NCBI GenBank assembly: GCA_964578625.1
Contig: CAZODQ010000017.1
Span: 1-42,700 of the forward strand
Source: CAZBSE01 sp964578625
GTDB lineage: Bacteria; Actinomycetota; Humimicrobiia; Humimicrobiales; Humimicrobiaceae
Direction of reading: 5' to 3'
Length of the DNA stretch: 42,700 bases
The notes beneath the pieces are model-generated. The model saw nothing but the letters and a program-made list of their open reading frames with translations, ran no database searches and was not told where the DNA came from. The position numbers were made by a program, and so were the translations under genes. Within the stretch, counting starts at the first letter, position 1, and every line of letters starts with the position of its first letter. Positions 33,462 to 41,977 of this stretch are shown here, one piece after another.

Positions 33462-33869
33462 TTACTCTTTTTTAACTTCTTTTTCTTCTTTTTTTATTTC
33501 CTTGATCCTCTTACTTATATCACCCAGCTGCTGCTGCAAGTCTTCTGACTGGCTTTTCAATATTTCTATTTCCTGCTCAGGTTTGATATCAGCTCCATAT
33601 GGATAACCGTGATACGGATATCTTGCTGCTCCACCCCAGGCGGGTAAACCCATATTATATCTAGACCATCCCGATAGACCTGTAGCATAATACCAGTTTC
33701 TATATCCTCTACCTCTGCCAGATCCGCCTCCAAAGGCTCCTCTGACACCTGGGTACTTTCCTCCATAAGAATTGGCATATCCGGGTACAGAGTAACCTGC
33801 ACAATATCCTGCTGCCCTTCCAGTCATAGGACCCATTCCAGCTGGCCCGGTTCCGTCTCCTCTCGGCAT
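33462..33869 (-). CDS. DUF5320-like Gly/Tyr-rich protein with coiled coil
   Basis: Starts MPRGDGTGPAGMGPMTGR from ATG 33869, just after AAAGGAGGAAAA; a longer frame to 33905 adds 12 residues with no site. The middle is Gly, Tyr, Arg and Pro-rich (YCAGYSVPGYANSYGG). The C-terminal 40 residues (PEQEIEILKSQSEDLQQQL) form a charged coiled coil ending in Lys/Glu. This matches the DUF5320 arrangement. First gene of the ORP-like run, next to the dyad-flanked promoter. 135 residues. Function unknown. Confidence 0.8.
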   Translation of the reverse strand: MPRGDGTGPAGMGPMTGRAAGYCAGYSVPGYANSYGGKYPGVRGAFGGGSGRGRGYRNWYYATGLSGWSRYNMGLPAWGGAARYPYHGYPYGADIKPEQEIEILKSQSEDLQQQLGDISKRIKEIKKEEKEVKKE

Positions 33870-33955
33870 TTTTCCTCCTTTACATAATAGTTCATTAAAA
33901 CACAAACGATTAAAATCATATATTTTTTAACTCTGTAATCTTTTCTTATATTATA

Positions 33956-34001
33956 GGCATAAGACCATAACTATTATAATGGTCATATGCCCATAAGTCA
34001 A
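33956..34001 (-). promoter_or_regulatory. sigma70-type promoter with dyad around the -10 box
   Basis: On the minus strand, -35 TTGACT (34001-33996), a 17-base spacer and a consensus -10 TATAAT (33978-33973). The arms GGCATATGACCAT (33991-33979) and ATGGTCTTATGCC (33968-33956) are 13 bp, one mismatch, and flank exactly the 10 bases holding the -10. A repressor on the dyad would cover the promoter. The leader to the ATG at 33869 is about 95 bases. It is at the head of the ORP-like run, which also holds a DUF134 regulator. Confidence 0.78.
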
Positions 34002-34099
34002 GGATTAATAGCAGCTAGATAAATAAAGCAGGAACAGATTAGAATATAAAGAAGATCTTATGTTTCTATTTAATTCAATCAATAAAATTAGCGGCTTCT

Positions 34100-34984
34100 T
34101 TACCAGCTTTTTATCAAATTTACCTTTCCTGTAAGACTGCCGCTTTTAAGGATTGCCCCTATTTTTTTTCTATCTACTTTAAAATCTGGAGCTATCTCGC
34201 TTAAGGGGACAAGTACAAATTTTCTTTCCTTTATTTTTAAATGTGGTACAGTTAAAAAATCAGATTGCAGGGCCATTTTCCCATAATACAATAAATCTAT
34301 ATCTATTATTCTTGGGCCGTATTTTTTATCAGCTTTCCTTCTTCCAAGGTCATACTCTATGCCTTTTAAAAACCCCATGATCTCAAATGGTCCGAGTTTT
34401 TCATCAACCCGGCAGTGCACCGCTATATTATAGAAATAATCCTGTTCCTTAAGGTACATGGGTTCTGTCTCATATATGGAAGACACTTCCATTACCTTTA
34501 TATCTGGGTTGCTTCCAATCATATCAACAGCTTTTCTTAAATTATTTTCCCTTCTGTCCATATTTGAGCCCAGTGATAAGTAAACATCGACTCCGGTTTT
34601 TTTAGAATTATCTTTATCCCTTTCTTCCCGTTTCATAACATGTTCCACACCGACTGATCCCAGGTTCTCTTTAATCGGAGGAGCTGTTTTTTCTATTTTC
34701 ACAGATACTTTCTTTACTAAAGTTGACATTTCCATAATCCTATCAGCTATTGTCCTGGACAGCGTTTCAAGTAGATTAAATCTCTGTTTACTGTTTATAT
34801 CTTTTATGATTTTTATAACCTCGGAATAGTTCAGAGTATCTTCCAGACTATCATTTTCTAAAAAGATGTCTTTATTTAGTGAAATTTCAATATTAAAACG
34901 AAAATTCTGGCCGTCCTTCTTCTCGCTTTCCTTTATACCGTGATAGCCGAATAAATTAAGATTTTTTATCAGTATCTTAAACAT
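34100..34984 (-). CDS. folBK: FolB-FolK fusion: dihydroneopterin aldolase and HPPK
   Basis: Residues about 1-115 are the dihydroneopterin aldolase FolB (LNLFGYHGIKESEKKDGQNF, then TLNYSEVIKIIKDI and LLETLSRTIADRI). Residues about 130-294 are the pyrophosphokinase FolK (VYLSLGSNMDRRENNLRKAV, ETEPMYLKEQDYFYN, GPRIIDIDLLYYG). The two act in sequence in folate synthesis, and fusion of them is known. It is the last of the fol genes here, 12 bases after folP. Start ATG. Confidence 0.93.
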   Translation of the reverse strand: MFKILIKNLNLFGYHGIKESEKKDGQNFRFNIEISLNKDIFLENDSLEDTLNYSEVIKIIKDINSKQRFNLLETLSRTIADRIMEMSTLVKKVSVKIEKTAPPIKENLGSVGVEHVMKREERDKDNSKKTGVDVYLSLGSNMDRRENNLRKAVDMIGSNPDIKVMEVSSIYETEPMYLKEQDYFYNIAVHCRVDEKLGPFEIMGFLKGIEYDLGRRKADKKYGPRIIDIDLLYYGKMALQSDFLTVPHLKIKERKFVLVPLSEIAPDFKVDRKKIGAILKSGSLTGKVNLIKSW

Positions 34985-34995
34985 ATTAAATAATA

Positions 34996-36207
34996 CTAAA
35001 AACTATTGCGAATACTTTTTGCAATCCTTACAGCTCTTATGGTTTCCTTTATATCATGTACCCTGAGTATATTTACTCCTCCTATGACCGAGCAAACTGA
35101 TGCAGCAAGACTCCCTTCCAGCCTCTCTTCTACAGGTAAATCCAGTATATTACCAATAAAAGATTTTCTAGAAGTCCCTATAAGCACAGGATACCCGAGC
35201 ATTTTAAATTCACGGATCTTATTTAATATCTTTAGATTGTGTTCTGTCGTCTTACCAAATCCGATCCCGGGATCTACAATTATTTTACCTGGTTTTATTC
35301 CCGATTTAACTGCTGTATTTGCCCTATTCTCAAGGTAATCATAAATCTCATCTATTACATTTTCATATTCCGGATTTTTCTGCATGTTCTCAGGAGTTCC
35401 CTTGATATGCATAATGACCAGTGAAACATTATTTTTTCCAACAACTTCTGCCATACCGGTATCCATCGAAAGGCCGCTGATATCATTTATTATATGTGCT
35501 CCGGAAGCTATAGCTCTTCTGGCTACCTCTGATCTGTAAGTATCAGCAGATATTAAAATATTATGATTTTTACTGACATATTCTATTACTGGAATAATTC
35601 TTTTAATTTCTTCATCAATATCCACAGGAAGCGAACCCGGCCTGGTCGACATCCCCCCTATATCAATTATATGCGCACCTTCACTGACAATAGACTCGAC
35701 CCTCTTATATGCTTTTTTCTTTTCAAAATAATACCCGCCGTCATAAAAAGAATCCGGTGTAACATTCAAGATGCCCATTATCAGTACATCTTTATCCAAA
35801 TTGAATTTTTGCTTACCTATGATAAGCTCTTTTACTTTTTCATTCTCATCCAGCCTGTTTAAATAGGTTTTCAGCTCACCAGATAAATCCTTCAGGCCAA
35901 ATGGCTGCTGCTTTATCTTGTCAATCATGTTCTTAATACTATTTACCGAACCCTGAATAATAATATCTGTCTTGCCTTTGGTTTCAGTCAGTGAATCCCA
36001 TGAAGTCACTACATCTCCACCTCTTGCCAGCATCTCCTGCTTTAAGATACCTGCAGCTACAGGACTGACGCTTCTTATTTTCAAAGACAGTGGAAATATT
36101 TTACCCACCATTATATGAGATCCGGCATCAGTTGCTCCGATTCTTTTAAACTCTTTTAGACCTTCTTCCGCAGTTTTAATGTTTAATGCCCTGATTTTAA
36201 ACTTCAT
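34996..36207 (-). CDS. folP: dihydropteroate synthase with an N-terminal extension
   Basis: The DHPS TIM barrel begins near residue 140 (MGILNVTPDSFYDGG) and holds IDIGGMSTRPGSLPVD, ADTYRSEVARRA, INDISGL, IIVDPGIGFGKTTEHN and IGTSRKSFIG. Residues 1-130 form a separate domain (RALNIKTAEEGLKEFKRIGA) not found in classic bacterial FolP, but similar long versions exist in some anaerobes. 403 residues against about 280. It starts 3 bases after folE. Start ATG. Confidence 0.93.
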   Translation of the reverse strand: MKFKIRALNIKTAEEGLKEFKRIGATDAGSHIMVGKIFPLSLKIRSVSPVAAGILKQEMLARGGDVVTSWDSLTETKGKTDIIIQGSVNSIKNMIDKIKQQPFGLKDLSGELKTYLNRLDENEKVKELIIGKQKFNLDKDVLIMGILNVTPDSFYDGGYYFEKKKAYKRVESIVSEGAHIIDIGGMSTRPGSLPVDIDEEIKRIIPVIEYVSKNHNILISADTYRSEVARRAIASGAHIINDISGLSMDTGMAEVVGKNNVSLVIMHIKGTPENMQKNPEYENVIDEIYDYLENRANTAVKSGIKPGKIIVDPGIGFGKTTEHNLKILNKIREFKMLGYPVLIGTSRKSFIGNILDLPVEERLEGSLAASVCSVIGGVNILRVHDIKETIRAVRIAKSIRNSF

Positions 36208-36210
36208 ATC

Positions 36211-36777
36211 TTATTTATCTGACCTGATTAATGCCATTGCTTCAGCTCTTGAAGCCGCATTCTCCCTAAACAAACCCCTTACCGCAGAAGTCACAGTTAC
36301 AGCATTTGGTTTCTTTGCACCTCTCATGCTCATACATAAATGTTCTGCCTCCACAATTACCAGAGTACCCCTGGGATTTATCTTTTTTACTATTGTATCT
36401 GCTACTATTGATGTTAATCTCTCCTGAACCTGCAGCCTTTTAGCTACAATATCCAACACTCTTGTAAGCTTGCTCAGACCAATGATTTTTCCGGTCTTAT
36501 TGGGAATATAAGCTATATGGGCTTTCCCTATAAAAGGTATCAGATGATGTTCGCATACCGAGTAGAAAGGTATATTCTTGATCAATATTATTTCATCGTG
36601 GCTTTCATCAAACATAGGTCCAAGTTCCTCCGAGGGGTCGACTCCAATTCCACTGAATATTTCCTTATACATATCAGCTACTCTTTTTGGAGTTCCTTTC
36701 AAGCCTTCCCTGTTTATATCTTCTCCAATACCCTGCAGTATCAACTTTACTCCTTTTTCTATCATCTTGCTGTCCAC
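36211..36777 (-). CDS. folE: GTP cyclohydrolase I
   Basis: First step of folate synthesis, GTP to dihydroneopterin triphosphate. Zinc ligands are in SVCEHHLIPF and the C-terminal HLCMSMRGAKKPNA. GKAHIAYIPNKTGKIIGLSK and RLQVQERLT are conserved. 188 residues is normal. Start GTG at 36777, with AGGAG (GACAGGAGTAAGCCA) before it. It follows ftsH by about 200 bases. Confidence 0.96.
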   Translation of the reverse strand: MDSKMIEKGVKLILQGIGEDINREGLKGTPKRVADMYKEIFSGIGVDPSEELGPMFDESHDEIILIKNIPFYSVCEHHLIPFIGKAHIAYIPNKTGKIIGLSKLTRVLDIVAKRLQVQERLTSIVADTIVKKINPRGTLVIVEAEHLCMSMRGAKKPNAVTVTSAVRGLFRENAASRAEAMALIRSDK

Positions 36778-36963
36778 TGGCTTACTCCTGTCTCAAATTA
36801 ATATTATGTCTAAATCTAATAATAGAACCGCTTTATATAATTTATTTAAAATCTTCTTATTAATTATCTTTATCACTGCCTATTGGTGTGCCTAATCCCC
36901 TGATAATGCTAAAGCTGATTAGTAAAATGCTTGACTTATTTTTTGGATATTAAAAAAGCTTCT

Positions 36964-37001
36964 TTGATAAAAGTTTTGCTATACTTATTGTTTTTTATCA
37001 A
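36964..37001 (-). terminator. hairpin at the ftsH 3' end
   Basis: TTGATAAAA (36964-36972) and TTTTATCAA (36993-37001) form a perfect 9-bp stem whose loop holds the ftsH stop, followed in the transcript by AGAAGCTTTTTTAATA. It may be a weak terminator before folE. The rest of the 207-base ftsH-folE gap shows no gene. Confidence 0.45.
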
Positions 37002-38940
37002 CTGATTTTGTAACTTTCTTTTTTACAGCACTACCTTCTCTACCCGTGGTCCCTGAAACTCCACTTTTTACACTTAGCTGTTCAACCCTCTTACTTTTTT
37101 TGCTTTCTACTTTCGATAATACCTTTAGTATTTCCTCCCTGCTGAGAGTTTCCTTTTTCATTAACTCGTCGGCTAAGTCATTCAAAGTTTCTTTGTTCTC
37201 TAAAAGTATCTTTCTTGCTCTGTTATAACTATTCATAATTATATTATGAACCTCTTCATCTATAGCAGAAGCTATTTCATCACTGTAATGAGGCCTCGTG
37301 CCTATTTCCTTTCCTAAAAATACTTCTTCTTCTTCACCCTTAAAGGTAACCGGACCCAATCTTTCACTCATTCCATACTCTGTGATCATTTTTCTTGTAA
37401 TCTTTGTGGCTCTATCCAAATCGTTCTGTGCACCTGAGGTTATATCATTAAAGTTCATTTCTTCACTTACCCTACCTCCTAAAAGCTGGGTAATATTATC
37501 CAAAAGTTCCCTTTTTGACTTTAGAAACCTGTCTTCTTCGGGTAGGGTAATTACATAACCAAGTGCTCTGCCCCTTGAAATAATGGATATCTTATGGATA
37601 GGATCGGTATGGGGAAGAACATATGAAAGTATCGCATGGCCTGATTCATGATAGGCTATTATTCTCTTTTCTTCTTCCGATATGATCCTTGTCTTCTTCT
37701 CGGGACCAGCTATGACCCTCTCTACTGCTTCTTCTATTTCAAACATACTTATTTTTTTCTTGTTGTGCCTTGCCGCAAGAAGAGATGCTTCATTGAAAAG
37801 ATTGGCCAAGTCAGCACCCGTAAACCCAGGAGTCTGCTTGGCTATGGTCTTTAGATTAACGCTTTTATCCAGCGGTTTGCCCCTGGCATGTATTTCCAAT
37901 ATTTTCTCCCTGCCAAGTGAATCAGGCCTATCTACTACGATTTGCCTGTCAAACCTTCCGGGTCTGAGCAGAGCGGGGTCCAGTATATCCGGCCTGTTTG
38001 TAGCAGCAATCAATATTACTGTGTTGTCAATATCAAATCCATCCATTTCAACCAGCAGCTGGTTTAGAGTTTGTTCTCTTTCATCATGGCCTCCACCCAA
38101 TCCAGCTCCTCTGTGCCTTCCAACTGCATCAATCTCATCCATAAATACTATTGACGGCTGGCTTGATTTGGCCTGGTTAAAGAGATCCCTTACTCTGGAT
38201 GCTCCCACACCCACAAACATTTCAACAAATTCCGAACCGCTGATGCTAAAGAACGGCACACCTGCCTCTCCGGCAACTGCCCTGGCCAGAAGTGTCTTTC
38301 CGGTACCAGGAGGCCCGTATAATAGCACACCCTTGGGGATCTTTGCACCCATGGACTTAAATTTACTTGGATTTTCCAGGAACTCCTCAATTTCTCTTAA
38401 TTCTTCTACAGCTTCATCCACCCCTGCTACATCTTTAAAAGTAACTCTTTTTTTACCTTTGGTCACCATCCTTGCCTTACTCTTTCCAAACTGAAGTACT
38501 TTAGAACCTCCGCCCTGAAGCTGATTCATCATAAAGAAAATAAGGCCGAACATTATAATAAAAGGTATGGCACTTACTAAAATCTGCAGCCATACGGACT
38601 GCTTCTGATTGTCAACTTTAAAGGGTAAATTATTGTCCAGTAATAACTGTGTTACCTCATAATTTCCTAGGAATGAAACTTTAAATCTGGTCCCATCTGC
38701 CAATTCACCCTCTATTGTCTTATCCTCACCTTTGATCAACATCGGTGTTGCAGAATTTACTCTGCCCTCTTCCACTGCTTTAACAAAATCATTCATATTA
38801 AGCTCTACAACTTCAGACGCGAGGAAAAGGGGATTCCTGAAAATCAAAAACATAATCACTATAAGCAATATTAATAAAGCTATATTTTTAAATCCTCTGC
38901 TTCTAAAACCCTTAAAACCTTTATTGTTTTTCTGATCCAA
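36985..38940 (-). CDS. ftsH: ATP-dependent zinc metalloprotease FtsH
   Basis: Membrane AAA protease that degrades misfolded membrane proteins. Two N-terminal membrane helices (about 19-36 and 112-136), Walker A YGPPGTGKTLLARAVAGE, Walker B IVFMDEIDAVGRHRG, the arginine-finger region RPDILDPALLRPGRFDR and the zinc site HESGHAIL. 651 residues is typical. Start TTG at 38940 with AAAGGAG before it. Cluster order tilS-hpt-ftsH-folE matches Actinomycetota. Confidence 0.97.
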   Translation of the reverse strand: MDQKNNKGFKGFRSRGFKNIALLILLIVIMFLIFRNPLFLASEVVELNMNDFVKAVEEGRVNSATPMLIKGEDKTIEGELADGTRFKVSFLGNYEVTQLLLDNNLPFKVDNQKQSVWLQILVSAIPFIIMFGLIFFMMNQLQGGGSKVLQFGKSKARMVTKGKKRVTFKDVAGVDEAVEELREIEEFLENPSKFKSMGAKIPKGVLLYGPPGTGKTLLARAVAGEAGVPFFSISGSEFVEMFVGVGASRVRDLFNQAKSSQPSIVFMDEIDAVGRHRGAGLGGGHDEREQTLNQLLVEMDGFDIDNTVILIAATNRPDILDPALLRPGRFDRQIVVDRPDSLGREKILEIHARGKPLDKSVNLKTIAKQTPGFTGADLANLFNEASLLAARHNKKKISMFEIEEAVERVIAGPEKKTRIISEEEKRIIAYHESGHAILSYVLPHTDPIHKISIISRGRALGYVITLPEEDRFLKSKRELLDNITQLLGGRVSEEMNFNDITSGAQNDLDRATKITRKMITEYGMSERLGPVTFKGEEEEVFLGKEIGTRPHYSDEIASAIDEEVHNIIMNSYNRARKILLENKETLNDLADELMKKETLSREEILKVLSKVESKKSKRVEQLSVKSGVSGTTGREGSAVKKKVTKSVDKKQ

Positions 38941-38994
38941 AACAACTCCTTTAATACTTTTTCTTTCACTACTTCATAGATAATAATATAATTA

Positions 38995-39570
38995 CTATTC
39001 ATTTTCAATATATCCTACAAAAGGAAAATTCCTGTACTTTTCTGCAAAATCAAGACCATATCCTACCACAAATTTATTAGGAATATCAAATCCTTTATAT
39101 TTAACCTTATTTTCCGTTTTCCTGGGAACATCTTTATCTAAAAGTGCACAGACTTCCACATTTTTTGGATTCCTTGCCTGCAAATTTTTTATCAGGTAAT
39201 TTAAAGTCCTGCCAGAATCAATTATATCCTCGATTATTATCACTTCTTTATTTTCTATGCTGAATTCTAAATCCTTGGTTATCCTTACAATACCGGAGCT
39301 TACTTTAGAATCTCCGTAACTTGAAACAGCCATAAAATCAAAAGTAACCGGTATTTTTATCTCCCTGCAGATATCAGCTACAAAAATAAAAGAACCTCTC
39401 AAAACCGAGACTAAAACAGGATTTTTATCCTCATAATCTTTAGTGATTTCCCGCCCTAATTCTTTTATTTTTTCTTTAAGCTGCTTTTCATCTATGAGGA
39501 CCTTTATCTTCTTATTATAGTATATCAGGACTTTTTCCCCGTTTATTTCTTTAAGTTTATATAATCCCAT
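38995..39570 (-). CDS. hpt: hypoxanthine phosphoribosyltransferase
   Basis: Purine salvage enzyme that joins hypoxanthine or guanine with PRPP. The PRPP loop is EVIIIEDIIDSGRTLNYL. PVLVSVLRGSFIFVADICRE is the N-terminal substrate loop, then the late VGYGLDFAEKYRNFPFVGYI. 191 residues. Start ATG 39570, preceded by GGGG. It lies between tilS and ftsH, as in many bacteria. Confidence 0.96.
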   Translation of the reverse strand: MGLYKLKEINGEKVLIYYNKKIKVLIDEKQLKEKIKELGREITKDYEDKNPVLVSVLRGSFIFVADICREIKIPVTFDFMAVSSYGDSKVSSGIVRITKDLEFSIENKEVIIIEDIIDSGRTLNYLIKNLQARNPKNVEVCALLDKDVPRKTENKVKYKGFDIPNKFVVGYGLDFAEKYRNFPFVGYIENE

Positions 39571-39602
39571 TGATTACCCCAGTTCATTAAATCATATATA
39601 AA

Positions 39603-41108
39603 TCATTTTTGAAATAACTTCAAATGTAAAACTTCTTTAGTTTCTTTAGTCACTCTTACCCTGTTATCAATCCTATAATTTCCTATCCATATTATTTTTT
39701 CACTATCCATAAACACCGGAATCAGCCTCCTTAAATTTACAGGAATTTTACTGTCTATAAAAAAATCCTGGAGTTTTTTCTCTTCCTGCATGCCCAGAGG
39801 ATAAAATTTATCTCCATCCCTCCAAAATCTTACTTTAAGCGGTGGTTTAATCTTATCATAATCTAAAAAAGCCTCTGAGTCTTCAGCCTGATTAAACTTT
39901 ATTTTATCCCTGTTTGATTTCAACAATTCAGATGAGAGATCCAGATTAAAATCTTCCAGTTTCATTCTTGTTCCTATTTTTACTTCTTTTCTATTATTTT
40001 TCATGCCTGTGTTCCTGGTATCCTTTAGAAAAATCTTAACCTCACCAGGCAGGTTTCCGGCAACAACGGTATTTACAAAATAAATATAACTGCCTATCTT
40101 AAATACCCTTAATTTTTTTTCCGGATAAATAACCTTGCTCTCTCCTCCGGCGGTACATATCCTTAAAATATCCTCTACATTTTTAAAATTTATATCCTTA
40201 AGAGTACTACCAGTCATTTCTAATGCAGATAATATAATCCTCCTCTGTACTGCCACAGCACATCTTTTTATACTCAAAACAGGGACTTTAATTAAAATAA
40301 CACTCTTTCCTGATTTATCTTTCGTTATAGAAGCTTCATCTAAAAGTTTATTTGACGAGTACTCTTTTAAGAATTCACTTTCATCTCTCAATATGCTTAT
40401 AGACCTCAGCACATTAGATTTAAAGGATTCCGTAGAACTTTCCTTTTCTATAAATGGAATTATAATATTCCTTACCCTGTTTCTAAAATATATATTCTCA
40501 AGGTTAGTTCTGTCCACACAGTAAGATATTTTATTATTATCCAGATAAGTTATAATATCATCCCTGAAGGTATTAATAAGAGGTCTTATAATTTTTCCGC
40601 TGACCGGTTTTATGCCGGAAAGGCCCATTGCGCCTGCACCTCTTATAAGGTGCATTAAAAAGGTCTCAATATTATCATCAGCATTATGTCCGATAGCAAT
40701 TTTATCTATATCTTTTTTTTCTGAAATTTCCAGCAGTTTTTCAAGTCTCAGCTTCCTTGCACCCTCCTGGAATGAAAGTTTATTTGATTTGCACCACTTC
40801 TTTACATCTACTCTCTGCCTAAATAACTCAATGTCCAGTTTCCTATATAATTCCTGCACAAATAATGAATCTCTTGCAGATTCTCCGCCTCTTGTCATAT
40901 GGTCCATGCAAAAACCGTATAGGGTCAGATCAAATATTGGCCGCATCAGGTAAAATAAATGGGTCAAAAAATTAGAATCCGGCCCGCCGGATACAGAGAT
41001 TAGTATTTTATCTCCATCTTCTATCATATTAAAAGACTCGATAGTTTTTATGATGCTGATTATAGTTTTATCCTTTGCAAATACGCATTTATATATTTCT
41101 TTTTTCAT
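39603..41108 (-). CDS. tilS: tRNA(Ile)-lysidine synthase
   Basis: Makes the lysidine at the wobble base of tRNA-Ile(CAT) so that AUA is read as Ile. The PP-loop ISVSGGPDSNFLTHL (about 37-51) is intact, with CMDHMTRGGESARDSLFVQE and AIGHNADDNIETFLMHLIRG. The C-terminal substrate domain is also visible (VRFWRDGDKFYPLGM, DFFIDSKIPVNLRRLIPVF). 501 residues, longer than the average. Start ATG. Confidence 0.95.
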   Translation of the reverse strand: MKKEIYKCVFAKDKTIISIIKTIESFNMIEDGDKILISVSGGPDSNFLTHLFYLMRPIFDLTLYGFCMDHMTRGGESARDSLFVQELYRKLDIELFRQRVDVKKWCKSNKLSFQEGARKLRLEKLLEISEKKDIDKIAIGHNADDNIETFLMHLIRGAGAMGLSGIKPVSGKIIRPLINTFRDDIITYLDNNKISYCVDRTNLENIYFRNRVRNIIIPFIEKESSTESFKSNVLRSISILRDESEFLKEYSSNKLLDEASITKDKSGKSVILIKVPVLSIKRCAVAVQRRIILSALEMTGSTLKDINFKNVEDILRICTAGGESKVIYPEKKLRVFKIGSYIYFVNTVVAGNLPGEVKIFLKDTRNTGMKNNRKEVKIGTRMKLEDFNLDLSSELLKSNRDKIKFNQAEDSEAFLDYDKIKPPLKVRFWRDGDKFYPLGMQEEKKLQDFFIDSKIPVNLRRLIPVFMDSEKIIWIGNYRIDNRVRVTKETKEVLHLKLFQK

Positions 41109-41135
41109 TTTTGATTTAATACTTTAGATTCATAA

Positions 41136-41930
41136 TCAATCACTTCTAACAACAAAATTTATTCTTCTAATATCATTTGCCCTGCCGCTTTTCTCATTAA
41201 TATCGACCAGTACTGCATTGATCAGATAATCATCTTCCGCTACTATAAACCTCTGCGGCATAAGTTTTAAAAATCTTTCTATTATATTCTCTTTTTTTAC
41301 TCCTATAACCGAGTCTCTCGGGCCAACCATACCAACATCTGTGATATATGCAGTACCCCCGGGGAGTATTCTCTCATCTGCAGTCTGGACATGAGTATGT
41401 GTTCCTATCAACGCACTTACTCTACCATCCAAATACCATCCCATGGCAACTTTCTCTGAGGTGACCTCAGCATGGAAATCCACAATTATTACCGGTGTCT
41501 CTTCTTTTATATTCTCCAGGATCTTGTCCATACATCTGAAAGGACAGTCCAGATTTTCTATAAAAACCCTTCCGCAAATATTTATCACAGCGATTTTATT
41601 CTCATTTATTTTTCTATCTGATAGAATATAATATCCCCTGCCTGGAGTTCCTGGAGGATAATTTGCAGGTTTTAAAAGCCGGGGCTGTTTGGCTATATAA
41701 TCATAAATTTCTCTCTTTTTGTAAATATGATTACCTGAAGTCACAACATCTATCCCCATATTAAATAAGGTATCACATATATCCGGTGAAATCCCTATTC
41801 CACCGGCTGCATTTTCCCCATTAGCAATGATTATGTCCACATTATTTTCTTTTATGATCGTCTGCAGTTTCCTTTCCAAAATCATTCTTCCCGGCTTTCC
41901 AAAAACATCTCCTATAAATAATACTATCAA
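41136..41930 (-). CDS. ymdB: YmdB-family metallophosphodiesterase
   Basis: A 264-residue calcineurin-like enzyme of the family that includes B. subtilis YmdB, a 2',3'-cyclic-nucleotide phosphodiesterase. Metal motifs: FIGDVFGKPGR, ANGENAAGGIG, TSGNHIYKKREI, IIVDFHAEVTSEKVAMGW and GTHTHVQTADE. Start TTG at 41930 with AAGG 6-7 bases before it. It follows the lipoprotein gene by 47 bases. It may have a role in developmental signalling, as YmdB does in Bacillus. Confidence 0.92.
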   Translation of the reverse strand: MIVLFIGDVFGKPGRMILERKLQTIIKENNVDIIIANGENAAGGIGISPDICDTLFNMGIDVVTSGNHIYKKREIYDYIAKQPRLLKPANYPPGTPGRGYYILSDRKINENKIAVINICGRVFIENLDCPFRCMDKILENIKEETPVIIVDFHAEVTSEKVAMGWYLDGRVSALIGTHTHVQTADERILPGGTAYITDVGMVGPRDSVIGVKKENIIERFLKLMPQRFIVAEDDYLINAVLVDINEKSGRANDIRRINFVVRSD

Positions 41931-41977
41931 TTTATACCTTCCTGTCTTTGTTTTTTAAAATCTATTTCATAAAGTTT

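Noticed and set aside
33870..33905. 12-residue extension of the DUF5320-like protein
   Set aside because: The strong AAAGGAGG sits just before ATG 33869, and the twin protein starts at the same residues.
36511..36801. Plus-strand frames over folE
   Set aside because: Mirror images of a well-supported gene.
37682..38494. 270-codon plus-strand open frame
   Set aside because: Mirror of the ftsH AAA domain; low-complexity Ser/Leu-rich translation with no ribosome binding site.
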